Under the pieces are notes generated by a model. It was not told where the DNA came from. It ran no database searches and saw only the letters and a list, made by a program, of their open reading frames with translations. From assembly GCF_937881195.1 (NCBI RefSeq), contig NZ_CALGFC010000007.1, forward strand, positions 22,230 through 86,229: DNA of 64,000 nucleotides, given 5' to 3'. Below are positions 28,130 to 37,159 of the stretch, one piece after another; the first letter of the stretch is position 1; every line of letters starts with the position of its first letter. Made by a program: the position numbers and the translations under genes. This DNA comes from an uncultured Methanobrevibacter sp. Lineage in GTDB: Archaea; Methanobacteriota; Methanobacteria; Methanobacteriales; Methanobacteriaceae.

Positions 28130-29335
28130 TTAAGAAGCTAATGCATAAATAGCTGCCAAAATAACGATTATAAAACTGTATTCCCAATAACCAAGAATAG
28201 TCATAAAGTATACAATTAAAAATACTAAAATGAAGATTCCAATTAGTTTAGCTCTTTTATTTAGTAACAAATTAATAACTGTTCTGAAAAATTCTGAAGG
28301 AATATAATATGCATAAAGACCATTAGCAAGATCAAAAATAACTAAAGATAAAGGATTTGAAATTTGAACCTCATCAGCAAGTTGAGCTCTTTCTCCAGCT
28401 TCCCTTCTACTTCTTCCTATTCCTGCCCTAATTTTAGCACCATTATTAAGAATATACCATGCAGTATCAAGACCTGCCCTAATAGCTAGATCTTTGCTTG
28501 GGAATCTTGCAATTAAATCATCCCCTCCTTCACGATAACCTTCAATTTTTCCGTTACATTCAGTTTCCATGAAATTTTTAACACCAGTCATTAATTCAAC
28601 TAACTTGTCCCTACCATAATCATCAATAAATTTAGTAGAATTAATTATATCTATAAAAAGATAATTTTGAAGTTCTGGTGTTGTGGCTGTAGATTTAAGA
28701 AAATTAGAATCAAAGACAAGAGCATATTCCCCCCCTAATCTAGTAAAACCTACTCCTGAAACTTCACCCACTTCTTTACTAAGATTAATTGAGCGTTCAA
28801 TAGCAGCAGCACCAGTCATTCCAACAGCTGCACGAACATTTATGCCATTATCAAGACCCATTCCAATCATTTTAATAGCTACTCTAATACCATCGTTTTT
28901 AGAAAGAAGTTTTGAAACAATTTCAGTTGAACTTTGTTCTACAATTTCGCCTTTTTCTTCAATTATTATCTTAGAAAAATCAGAGATAACTGAACTCGGT
29001 TCTGAAAGCTCAACATATAAATAACGATCACTACCCATTATAATATTACTTACAAGTGCAAATTCTTCAATTTTATTTTCAGCAGCTTTTAATTCATAAA
29101 AATGATGGTTTTCAGGTATATTTTCTTCACCTACATCACGTAAAAGATTATAAAAAATACTATCCGTTGTAATATCTGCTTTTTCAAGCTCCATAAGCAT
29201 TGTTTGAGTAAAATTGAACATTTCAACATATTCAATTTCTAAGGGAGTTGTCGGATAATACTTAGTACCAATACTAATGATTTCATGTTTAGTTAAAAGT
29301 TTAAATATATATCTAGTAAGTCCATGATTAGCCAT
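28130..29335 (-). CDS. membrane-anchored GGDEF/GTP-cyclohydrolase-III-like palm-domain protein
   Basis: I place the start at ATG 29335 (MANHGL), behind AGGGGG, giving 401 residues. The region about 235-340 resembles the second palm domain of archaeal GTP cyclohydrolase III and distant GGDEF/nucleotide cyclases: FIDIINSTKF (metal-binding Asp), EGGDDLIARF in place of GGDN/GGDEF, then IRAGIGRSRREAGERAQLAD. An earlier region (about 115-230, with GFTRLGGEYALVF) may be a diverged first palm domain. Two hydrophobic segments at the C-terminus (about 360-401) anchor it in the membrane. The likely reaction acts on a nucleotide triphosphate, but whether it hydrolyses, cyclises or only binds is open. It may be cotranscribed with the nuclease gene 180 bases upstream. 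Confidence 0.6.
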   Translation of the reverse strand: MANHGLTRYIFKLLTKHEIISIGTKYYPTTPLEIEYVEMFNFTQTMLMELEKADITTDSIFYNLLRDVGEENIPENHHFYELKAAENKIEEFALVSNIIMGSDRYLYVELSEPSSVISDFSKIIIEEKGEIVEQSSTEIVSKLLSKNDGIRVAIKMIGMGLDNGINVRAAVGMTGAAAIERSINLSKEVGEVSGVGFTRLGGEYALVFDSNFLKSTATTPELQNYLFIDIINSTKFIDDYGRDKLVELMTGVKNFMETECNGKIEGYREGGDDLIARFPSKDLAIRAGLDTAWYILNNGAKIRAGIGRSRREAGERAQLADEVQISNPLSLVIFDLANGLYAYYIPSEFFRTVINLLLNKRAKLIGIFILVFLIVYFMTILGYWEYSFIIVILAAIYALAS

Positions 29336-29514
29336 TTCTTGCCCCCTCAATTATTTTAAAAAAATGATTATTATAATTGAAATTCTATAAACTATAAAAT
29401 TTTTTAATATATTAAAGTATATAATTCTCTTTAAGAGCAATTATATAAAATTATTAATATCTAAAGACATCAATATAAAATTATTAATCAATTAAAATAT
29501 TTATAACAAAATTA

Positions 29515-30555
29515 TTAGTCTTCTTTTTTACCATACTTCTCATTTTTATCCAAATAAGTTTCAAATTCTCCTGGTTTTTCTAAAATAATATCTGGTTTAA
29601 CAGCTACAAATGGGAATTTCCAAGAACCCATCCTTCCAGCCACAGTACTTGCTATGTTTCTAGAATTCTTTTTTATAAAAACTTCATCGTGAGAATTAAT
29701 CTTTATTTCAACATTGAAAGGAGCTTCCTCTTCAACTTCATCTGAATAAAGAATATTAAGTTCAAATGTCCCTGGTTTCATGAAGAGATCATTCCGAACA
29801 GCTATAAGTGGTCTTTTATCCAATCTTAACCTATCAGCTATAGTAACAGAGATATTACCTGCACTTTTAACTGCTTCTTTATAATCCTTAGGATGCACTA
29901 AAACAAAAATAACATATGGTGCTGATGTTTCAACATCTTCTACCATATCCATGACTTTATCAAACATTGGAATTTTTGAAAATAATCCTTCAATCTTATT
30001 ACCAACACCATCTTGTTGTGATTTATCCATTCTGATAATTGATTCTTTAGCTATGTTTAATGGACTAAATTCAATTCCTTCTTTTCCTTTATAAATTTCC
30101 CATCTTTTATTTTCAATAGAAACTAAAATATCATTGCAAATATGTTGGAGTATATTTTTATCTCTTTTAGGTTTTTTAGATTCTCCAATGACAATATTTT
30201 CACCATCAAAAGAAAAAGGTAATCTTCTGCTTTGTATATCCTTAAATTCATCATTAAATTCTCTAAAAAGATCATTTGATAAAATTTTTGCATTTTCTTC
30301 TTCAGCTAACTCAAGAATAAAATGATCCGCATTATTACCTGCAGGGACTTCCTCTATAGCTTCTTCATCAATTAAGCCGACATACTTTTTTTTATCATCA
30401 ATTTCATGTTTAAGTGAAGCATCAGCCAAAATAACAAAATCATGCCCTTTATCTTCTAAGACTTTCACTGCTGAAAGAATATTAGCTAATTTAGGACTTG
30501 AATCATTTCCTTTACCGAAATGTGCTACATTAGATGCATCTATGATAACTTTCAA
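29515..30555 (-). CDS. NYN/PIN-type (Zc3h12a-like) ribonuclease with duplicated C-terminal module
   Basis: The N-terminal 125 residues form a NYN (PIN-like) nuclease domain: IIDASNVAHFG with the first catalytic Asp, FVILADAS with the second, and NNADHFIL...ILSNDLFREF with the remaining acidic residues. The fold cleaves RNA. The C-terminal half holds two related modules of about 60-70 residues ending in RPLIAVRNDLFMKPGTFEL and FPFVAVKPDIILEKPGEFE, which I do not recognise and which may bind RNA. The overall length is 346 residues. The gene lies just upstream of the membrane palm-domain protein on the same strand. Confidence 0.8.
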   Translation of the reverse strand: MKVIIDASNVAHFGKGNDSSPKLANILSAVKVLEDKGHDFVILADASLKHEIDDKKKYVGLIDEEAIEEVPAGNNADHFILELAEEENAKILSNDLFREFNDEFKDIQSRRLPFSFDGENIVIGESKKPKRDKNILQHICNDILVSIENKRWEIYKGKEGIEFSPLNIAKESIIRMDKSQQDGVGNKIEGLFSKIPMFDKVMDMVEDVETSAPYVIFVLVHPKDYKEAVKSAGNISVTIADRLRLDKRPLIAVRNDLFMKPGTFELNILYSDEVEEEAPFNVEIKINSHDEVFIKKNSRNIASTVAGRMGSWKFPFVAVKPDIILEKPGEFETYLDKNEKYGKKED

Positions 30556-31074
30556 TTTATCACCAAAAATTGATTATTAATAACTATGAGTTATAATTAA
30601 ATAAAATTCCAATAGGGATTAATTTCCCATATTTTTACCGATAATAATATAATAGTTAAACATATATTTAAATTTTACTACAAATACAATTAAAAACAAA
30701 AGAAATTAGTCTTAAAATAGTAATTAAATTGATTAAATTAATTAAATTAAAAAATAAATCTAATTTAAATATGTAACATAAAACAAAAAGCATATTTTAA
30801 AATTTATTATTTTAATTTATAATCAATATATAAAATAATATTATTTAAAAAATTAATTATATAAAAAATAGAATTATACAAATAAAATATAAAAAAATAT
30901 AATTATAGAAAATATGCTTATAAAAAAATAGAATTATAAAAATAAAATATAAAAAATATGGTTATAAAAAAATAGAATTATAGAAAATATGCTTATAAAA
31001 AAAATAGAATTATAAAAATAAAATATAAAAAATATGATTATAAATTATATATAAATATTAAAAAATATTAAAAA
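30556..31074. repeat. gap with a 75-bp tandem repeat
   Basis: TAGAAAATATGCTTATAAAA occurs at 30906 and 30981 within a unit of about 75 bp, and a third, diverged copy precedes it (about 30860-30905). The array ends just before the stop of the phosphoesterase gene. The first half of the gap (30556-30850) is plain A/T sequence containing the nuclease promoter. Confidence 0.6.
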
Positions 31075-31845
31075 TTAAATCCTATTAAATTTTCCTAAAA
31101 ATAACTTTTCCCCATTAATATTATTTAAAACAACATCAATATGGTCAGAACGAATATGATAGGTGTTATAAGAATTTTTATCTTTACCTCTCAATTTAAT
31201 AGAAGAAACAGAACCTGCATTTATAAATAAAGTATTTTCCATCCTCCAAAGGTGAGGAACATGTTTATGCCCACATATAACCATATTAACATCATGATCA
31301 ATTAAACTTTGTAGTATATCTCCAGCATCAGATAAAACATTTCTTTCCCTTCCAGTTTTTGGAACTGGGATTACATGATGATGCATAGCTACAATGGAGA
31401 AATTAGAATTTTCTAAAGATTTATCTAATTCATTTTCCATCCATAATTGTTGAGGTCTACCAATATGGCCCCTATCTATATCAGGACCACTACTATCCAT
31501 ACCAACTACAGTTAAATCATTATCTTTTGTTAAAACCCAACTACGCTCCCCAATTAATTCTTCAAAAATTTCATAACCGACATTACGAGAATCGTGATTG
31601 CCAGGAACAGCAAATAATGGAAATTGAATCATAGAAAGATATTCTTTAGCTTTTAAAAACTCAGAATAATAACCATGATCAGTAAGGTCCCCAGTAACAA
31701 TTACCATATCAGGAGCTAAATCGTTGATTTGATTAACAACTTCCAAAAATATCTCATCATCAAATGCATTATTACTAATATGTAAATCTGATATATGAGC
31801 AATTATAGTTGTAGAATCTGAAGAATTTTCAGTTGAATTTGACAT
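31075..31845 (-). CDS. calcineurin-like metallophosphoesterase (Icc/CpdA-like)
   Basis: All metal-binding motifs of the family are present in 256 residues: HISDLHIS near the start, TGDLTDHG, PGNHDSRN, a VAMHHHVIP loop and CGHKHVPH. The closest named groups are cyclic-nucleotide phosphodiesterases and related phosphoesterases, but substrate cannot be assigned from motifs. It follows the NAC gene on the same strand, separated by a 45-bp repeat array, and lies about 2 kb from the palm-domain nucleotide enzyme. Confidence 0.9.
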   Translation of the reverse strand: MSNSTENSSDSTTIIAHISDLHISNNAFDDEIFLEVVNQINDLAPDMVIVTGDLTDHGYYSEFLKAKEYLSMIQFPLFAVPGNHDSRNVGYEIFEELIGERSWVLTKDNDLTVVGMDSSGPDIDRGHIGRPQQLWMENELDKSLENSNFSIVAMHHHVIPVPKTGRERNVLSDAGDILQSLIDHDVNMVICGHKHVPHLWRMENTLFINAGSVSSIKLRGKDKNSYNTYHIRSDHIDVVLNNINGEKLFLGKFNRI

Positions 31846-31867
31846 ATTATCACATTGAACAAAACAT

Positions 31868-32030
31868 ATAGATTATTCTAAAATATTTAATAATAAATAA
31901 TCTAATTCTAAAAAATTTAATGTTAAAAGATTTAATACTAAAAAATCTAATTCTAAAAAATTTAATGTTAAAAGATTTAATAATAAATAATCTAATTCTA
32001 AGAAATTTAATGTTAAAAAAATTAATATTA
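31868..32030. repeat. 45-bp tandem repeat, three to four copies, between NAC and phosphoesterase genes
   Basis: TCTAATTCTA starts at 31901, 31946 and 31991, an exact 45-bp period, within a unit that includes AATTTAATGTTAAAAGATTTAA. Because 45 is a multiple of three, one minus-strand frame (31850-32080) stays open and reads as a 15-residue repeat of Phe, Asn, Ile, Lys and Arg that starts inside the end of the NAC gene. I treat this as a by-product of the repeat rather than a gene. Confidence 0.85.
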
Positions 32031-32072
32031 TAAACCTTAATATTATAACACTTGATATTATAAAAAGTTATA

Positions 32073-32423
32073 TTATTCATTTAATTTTAAAATTGCTTCT
32101 GCTAAATCCCCTTTAGTAGAAATAAGTGCTTCTTCAGCATCTGCTTTATTTACTCCAGCTTGATTTGCAACCATTTCTATATCTTCTTCAGGAATAACAA
32201 TTTCTTCATCTATTTCAACTTCAACCGCATTTCCTGTAATTTGATAGGTTTCTTGACCCATTACATTCATAAGATTTACTTCAGCATCAGGAATAACTAG
32301 TTCTTTATCTTCAAATCGGATAATAACCTCTTTAACACCAGGAAGGTCTTTCATTTCCATTCCCATTTTTTTCATTTGTCTTTCCATCTGCTTCATTTGT
32401 TTTGGATTCATTCCAGGTATCAT
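32073..32423 (-). CDS. nac: archaeal nascent polypeptide-associated complex protein (NAC alpha)
   Basis: Archaeal NAC binds the ribosome as a homodimer and contacts emerging nascent chains. The 116-residue sequence has the Met/Lys-rich N-terminus (NPKQMKQMERQMKKMGM), the NAC domain (EVIIRFEDKELVI..AEVN.MNVMGQETYQI) and a C-terminal UBA domain (DIEMVANQAGVNKADAEEAL, then GDLAEAILKL). Length and order match the family. Confidence 0.96.
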   Translation of the reverse strand: MIPGMNPKQMKQMERQMKKMGMEMKDLPGVKEVIIRFEDKELVIPDAEVNLMNVMGQETYQITGNAVEVEIDEEIVIPEEDIEMVANQAGVNKADAEEALISTKGDLAEAILKLNE

Positions 32424-32761
32424 AAATATCTTCCTTAAGTTGATTATATTACTTATATGATTATATTACATATATGATTAAATTAATTATTCAGATTTAA
32501 TAAATATTACTTTAAATTAAGATTTAAAATATTAGTTATTAAATATAGATTATAATTTAAAATTAATATAGTTTATTATCATATTAATTACAATTTATTA
32601 TAATTTTACAATATTTTATCATTTTATAATAATTTTATAATTAGGCATCTACTTTAAACTTATTTATCAAATTAAACTATTTAAAATAATTCATTTATTA
32701 TAAATATTTATTATATTTATATATTTAATTGAATTATATTTAAAACATCTAATAGTTATTT
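32424..32761. other. AT-rich spacer, no gene seen
   Basis: The NAC promoter should be near 32430-32480, where TTATATTAC(T/A)TATATGATTA is repeated twice. The rest is A/T sequence without frames or clear structure. Confidence 0.4.
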
Positions 32762-33454
32762 TTAATATTTTAGGGATTTTCTAGTGAATGGACAATTAGA
32801 AATACATAAACCACAAATGGTATCATTTACACCTAGTTTTTCATTTGCATACATTTTAGCAGATTCAGAACAAGAATTAGCATTATAAAAATTATCTCTT
32901 TCAATGCCTTTAATCCAAACTCTTCCAGAAATAGCATTTCCTGGGCAAATATTTTTACAAATATTACATGTGTAAGGACAAGAAGATGTTTCAATTGGTT
33001 TTCCACAATCTAATTTTGCATTAGTAAGAACTATGATTATCCTAATAGCTGATCCAAAATCTTTAGTAACAAGTAAACCACATTTACCTATCCAGCCTAA
33101 ACCAGCTAATGTAGCTAATGTTTTATAAGGAAGTTTAGAAGAATAATTATCATCAACTTTAATTTGATTTCTCAGTTGTGGTGATGAAGAATAGCCCTTA
33201 TCCTCTAAAAAATCTGCACATGAAGTAGCTAATTCATCTAATCTTTTGTTTAATTCATTGAACTCTTTATAATATTGATTTAGATTGCCATTTTTATTAT
33301 TTAAAATAGCTTTTTTGGAATATTTTAAACCAATTACAATTCCAAAATTAAAATTTTCGGAAAAATTGGTTCCTAATAATCTTAAATCAGCAAAACCCAC
33401 AATATTTGCACCCTTATTTAATAAAAATGAATTAATTTCTTTTGTTAGTACCAT
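32762..33454 (-). CDS. QueG-like 4Fe-4S reductase-type protein
   Basis: The 230-residue protein shares the C-terminal double-cluster ferredoxin module and flanking domain of epoxyqueuosine reductase (QueG): LAGLGWIGKCGLLVTKDFGS and the motifs CNICKNICPGNAI and CGLCISNCPF, each able to hold a 4Fe-4S cluster. It is much shorter than bacterial QueG (about 350-380 residues) and lacks its C-terminal repeat part. Archaea do not make queuosine, so the substrate is probably different. It lies about 1.7 kb from tgtA on the same strand, which is suggestive but not evidence of a shared pathway. Confidence 0.8.
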   Translation of the reverse strand: MVLTKEINSFLLNKGANIVGFADLRLLGTNFSENFNFGIVIGLKYSKKAILNNKNGNLNQYYKEFNELNKRLDELATSCADFLEDKGYSSSPQLRNQIKVDDNYSSKLPYKTLATLAGLGWIGKCGLLVTKDFGSAIRIIIVLTNAKLDCGKPIETSSCPYTCNICKNICPGNAISGRVWIKGIERDNFYNANSCSESAKMYANEKLGVNDTICGLCISNCPFTRKSLKY

Positions 33455-33767
33455 TCTTACAAATCCCTATTTATAAATTAAAAGATATTAATCTAATAAT
33501 AAATTAGATATAATAATTGATTAAACTAAATCATGATAATTTATAATATACTATTAGTTTTAAAATATTTAATTTTTAAAAAAAATTATATAAATTATAT
33601 TTAAAAAAATTATATAGATCATACTGTAAAAAAAATTATATAGAGCAATATTGTAAAAAAAATTATATAGATTATATTGTAAAAAAAAGTTATATATATT
33701 ATCTATATCTCTAATTATATACTAATTTTTTAATTAATTTAATAATAGTTAACAAATAATTTACCAA
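33455..33767. repeat. spacer with about 27-bp tandem repeats
   Basis: The motif GTAAAAAAAATTATATAGA recurs about four times between 33580 and 33700 with a spacing near 27-28 bases. Nothing coding is seen. Confidence 0.6.
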
Positions 33768-34274
33768 TTATTCATACATTCCTTTAAATTTAATATTTTT
33801 ATCTTTATCAATATTTACCATAAAGTAACTACCATTAAAATAATCAGGACTATTTGTTAAATTAAGTTCTATCAAAGAATCATTAGATTTATTAAAGTTA
33901 ATAATCATTGATTCAACATACAAACTATCAAAAAAATCATCCTTCGTTATTGGAAAAAATACTTTTGACCCATCTTCTAGTAAATAACACTCTTCAGAAG
34001 AGCATTCTAAAAGCATAGCAGAACTTGTGATATTTTCAGCTAATTCTAAAATATCTTCTTGAAATATAGATTCTTTAATCTTATTTTTATTATTCTCAAC
34101 AAAATTTATATCATATATAATATTATTTAATAATGGCTTTAAAATGTCTTTTTTATTCATATTATTTTCAAAATCTTTTAATATATTAATAAACAATTCA
34201 GATTCCTTTTTCCAGATATTTATATTAGTCTCAAATGATGAGAATGTACTTTCAATGAAATCATCCATATCCAT
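33768..34274 (-). CDS. hypothetical protein
   Basis: This 168-residue acidic, soluble protein has no signal peptide or membrane helix. The N-terminal half is predicted helical (long Lys/Asn/Ile-rich stretches, residues 1-80). The C-terminal half is more beta-like, with SSEECYLLEDGSKVFFPITKDDF and ending in GSYFMVNIDKDKNIKFKGMYE. I recognise no family. Start at ATG 34274; another ATG two codons downstream (34268) is possible. It lies downstream of the TPR gene on the same strand, about 215 bases away. Confidence 0.65.
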   Translation of the reverse strand: MDMDDFIESTFSSFETNINIWKKESELFINILKDFENNMNKKDILKPLLNNIIYDINFVENNKNKIKESIFQEDILELAENITSSAMLLECSSEECYLLEDGSKVFFPITKDDFFDSLYVESMIINFNKSNDSLIELNLTNSPDYFNGSYFMVNIDKDKNIKFKGMYE

Positions 34275-34488
34275 TTTAAAACCACCAATATAGTATAAAC
34301 TATAAATTATAAACTATAATCCATACAAAATCATTTTTAAGATGAAACTTAAATAAATCGAGTATGGAGAAATAAAATTAATAATAAAAAAAATAAAATA
34401 TCTAAATCAATTTAAATTACAAATCTAGTTTAAATTACAAATCGATATAAATTATTAAAAAAATGAATAATACCAAATATCCACATAA

Positions 34489-34899
34489 TTAAGTATTTTC
34501 TTCATCTTCTAAAAAATTTTTACCAAGAAATAAGTTGACCTTAAGAACTTCAAAGTGATGTTTTATAGTCCTATCATTTTTATCTAAGCTATGAGCTGTT
34601 TCATATTCCTTCAAAGCATCCTCAAAATTTTCAATATTTAAATATGCATAGCCCAATCTAAAATGCCAATAAGGATCAGACTCTCCCTTTTGTTTAATAG
34701 AATCAAGTTCTTTGATAGCTGATTGAAACCTATTAACACTATTATATGCCCTTATTAAATAAGAAACAGTTTCATAGTCTCTTTTTTCCTTTGGAATTTC
34801 TAAAACTTTATCAATTACTTTATCAAAAAAAGAATTGTCATACCAATAGCTAAGTTTCTTTATTAGCTTTTCTTTTGTTAATTCATTATCTATTTTCAT
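34489..34899 (-). CDS. tetratricopeptide-repeat protein
   Basis: The 136-residue protein contains about two to three TPR motifs (residues 35-115), clearest in DPYWHFRLGYAYLNIENFEDALKEYETAHSLD. TPR domains bind other proteins. The N-terminal part has a WYDNSFFDKVIDKVLEIPKE stretch often seen in small TPR proteins of DUF-type families. ATG at 34899 follows GGAGAAATA. The partner is unknown; the hypothetical protein downstream is the nearest candidate. Confidence 0.85.
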   Translation of the reverse strand: MKIDNELTKEKLIKKLSYWYDNSFFDKVIDKVLEIPKEKRDYETVSYLIRAYNSVNRFQSAIKELDSIKQKGESDPYWHFRLGYAYLNIENFEDALKEYETAHSLDKNDRTIKHHFEVLKVNLFLGKNFLEDEENT

Positions 34900-35158
34900 T
34901 ATTTCTCCAATAAGTTTAATAATTAATATTTAAATTATATTAATATTTAAATTTTAGTTTATTAATAAATAAGCAAAATTGAAATAAATTTATAATTGAA
35001 ATAATTTATATTTTAAATAATTTATATTTTAAATAATTTATATTTGAAATAATTTATATTTGAAATAAATTTATATCAAAATAATTTATATTTTAAATAA
35101 ATTTAGAATATAATAAATTTATGAATAAGAATATTTTTAAATTATTCTAATTTTGCTA
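34900..35158. repeat. 16-17 bp tandem repeats between tgtA and the TPR gene
   Basis: Units near AATAATTTATATTTTAA repeat about seven times between 34985 and 35100. The tgtA stop and the TPR promoter flank the array. Confidence 0.7.
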
Positions 35159-37147
35159 TTAATCAATTTTTTTAAACCCTTTTCTTGTTTTTATAGCTTG
35201 ACCAGTATTAAAATCCATAATTTCATTATGATTTAGTAAAGATTTGCCAAAAGCTAATAAATCATCATTTTCATTAACTATTAAAACTTCATCTTTAGAC
35301 CTAATATTAACATCACAATCAATCACAAATTTGGAAAAGACACTTTTACCTTCAAGGGCAAAAGGTTCAGAATCTTTATTTACAATTACACGATTTTCAG
35401 GAAATGTTTTGAAACTATGGAGCCTTTTAGCACCTTCTTTTGCCAAAACAAAATAAGAATCAGAAGCCCTCATATTAGCAATTAATACTTTATTATCATA
35501 AATATGTCTAATTTTTCCAGTTTTTTTACTTTTTTCAATTTTAATATTTCCTGAAAAAAGAAATTCTCCTACACCATTGCCAAATTGATAATCTGCTATT
35601 GCCTTGATTTTTCTTATATCATCTTTAATAAATTTCACATTATCAGAATCAGGATGTATATTATAAAGACAAATACCTAAAAAGTCTATTACTTTAGAAC
35701 TAATTAATGTTTGATCATAATATTCAATAAATTCAGAGATAAAATTTTCTAAAAATTCTATAGAATCAATATCATTTATTTTAGGAGATTCATTTTGAGA
35801 TAAAGGATATACTTCGTCTATATCAAGAGGGATAAGACAAAAAGGAACATCTAAAACCATGAAATCAGTATTTTCTAAATCTAAATCTCTTTCACTACCA
35901 TAACTATAAAAATCACCAAAATCAGATTTTTTAATATATTTTGAGTATGGTTTTCTAGATTTAGGCAAAATAACTAAATCTCTTTTTTTATCCATATTAT
36001 GAAGCTTTTTTAAATGTCTAAGAACTTCAGATCTTTTTAAAGATTCAGGACCAGTGTAAAAAAATGCAGACTTTTTAATTCGAGGATCATAAAGTTCTAA
36101 ATCTTCAGTATATTTATCAAGCTGACGACATGCATCCAATAACAATGGATGAACCCTACATCTTTCTTCAACTAACTCCATTAAGTCCCCATCAATAATA
36201 GCTTGTCTTACAACTCTTAATTCAGCAAAACTAACACTTAAATTATGTTCAGCAATCAAGTTTGTTCTTTCTTCTTTATCCATATTTCTAAGGTCATCAG
36301 GCGTATAATTACTACAAACTTCACATGAACAAGGCATTTCCTGTAGATTTTCAAGTTTATAAGTCCCTCTTGTTGTTAAGAATCTATCATCCTCAGCATA
36401 TAAAATATAAGCTGCAGAATCAAATAAATCGCACCCCATAGCTACAGCTAATGCAAAAAGCATAGGATGACCAGCCCCCATAAGATGACGAGGAACAGAA
36501 TCTGGAAGATGAGACACAGAAGACATTACTACATCTACAAGATCTTTATATTTGTAATTTTCCATTAAAGGAACAACTGCCCCAATAGGATATAAATCAG
36601 CATTTAACTTTGAAAGTTCATCAGCACAATAAGAACGAAGTTCCGGATAAGTTGAACCTTGAACAACAGAATTTAAAAGCATTTCCATATTTTTTTCTTC
36701 TTTATACTCAACAGCTTCTTTAGCTCTTTCAAGTGTTATTTTTAAATCCTCTTCAGCTTTTTCTAATGTTTCATAGGGTGCGGTTGGAATATCAAGAGAA
36801 GTCCCTATATCTGTTTTAATTGATTCTTGAAACTCTATAACCTCTTTATTACTTATATCAATATCCCCATAAACTGAAAGTTGGAATGAACCAGAATCAG
36901 TCATAACAGGACCATTAAAATTAATTAAATTATGAATACCTTCATTAAGAGCTTTTTCCTTTAATTCTGAATCTTTATAAACCAAATAAGCATTTGTAAT
37001 TACAATTTCCGTATCAAACTTTTTAACATCAATTTTTTGTTTTTTTGGATGAATAACAGGCATTAAAGCAGGAGTTTTAACGTTTCCATGTTTTGTTTTA
37101 AGTAAACCTACCCTACCCCTATTATCCTTATATTTAATTTCAAATAT
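35159..37147 (-). CDS. tgtA: archaeosine tRNA-guanine transglycosylase (TgtA), apparently with a non-AUG start
   Basis: TgtA swaps guanine-15 of archaeal tRNA for preQ0, the first step to archaeosine. The catalytic domain shows MTDSGSFQLS, SLDIPTAP, VVQGSTYPELR, PIGAVVPLMENY and the zinc site CSCEVC with a downstream His. The C-terminal third holds the archaeal extra domains, ending in a PUA domain (FVIDCDVNIRSKDEVLIVNENDDLLAFG). The first ATG (37063) would cut off the conserved N-terminus; translation continues in frame upstream (FEIKYKDNRGRVGLLKTKHG, then NVKTPAL) to ATA at 37147 or ATT at 37150, behind GGAGGA at 37159-37154. From ATA the protein has 663 residues, normal for the family. Start codon use is inferred. 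Confidence 0.92.
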   Translation of the reverse strand: MFEIKYKDNRGRVGLLKTKHGNVKTPALMPVIHPKKQKIDVKKFDTEIVITNAYLVYKDSELKEKALNEGIHNLINFNGPVMTDSGSFQLSVYGDIDISNKEVIEFQESIKTDIGTSLDIPTAPYETLEKAEEDLKITLERAKEAVEYKEEKNMEMLLNSVVQGSTYPELRSYCADELSKLNADLYPIGAVVPLMENYKYKDLVDVVMSSVSHLPDSVPRHLMGAGHPMLFALAVAMGCDLFDSAAYILYAEDDRFLTTRGTYKLENLQEMPCSCEVCSNYTPDDLRNMDKEERTNLIAEHNLSVSFAELRVVRQAIIDGDLMELVEERCRVHPLLLDACRQLDKYTEDLELYDPRIKKSAFFYTGPESLKRSEVLRHLKKLHNMDKKRDLVILPKSRKPYSKYIKKSDFGDFYSYGSERDLDLENTDFMVLDVPFCLIPLDIDEVYPLSQNESPKINDIDSIEFLENFISEFIEYYDQTLISSKVIDFLGICLYNIHPDSDNVKFIKDDIRKIKAIADYQFGNGVGEFLFSGNIKIEKSKKTGKIRHIYDNKVLIANMRASDSYFVLAKEGAKRLHSFKTFPENRVIVNKDSEPFALEGKSVFSKFVIDCDVNIRSKDEVLIVNENDDLLAFGKSLLNHNEIMDFNTGQAIKTRKGFKKID

Positions 37148-37159
37148 AATAATTCCTCC

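Noticed and set aside
31850..32080. A 76-residue minus-strand frame between NAC and the phosphoesterase
   Set aside because: It is made of the 45-bp tandem repeat, is almost only Phe, Ile, Asn, Lys and Arg, overlaps the NAC gene end and has no ribosome-binding site.
32762..37147. A queuosine or archaeosine pathway operon joining the QueG-like gene and tgtA
   Set aside because: The genes are separated by two unrelated genes and archaea do not make queuosine; the closeness alone is not enough.
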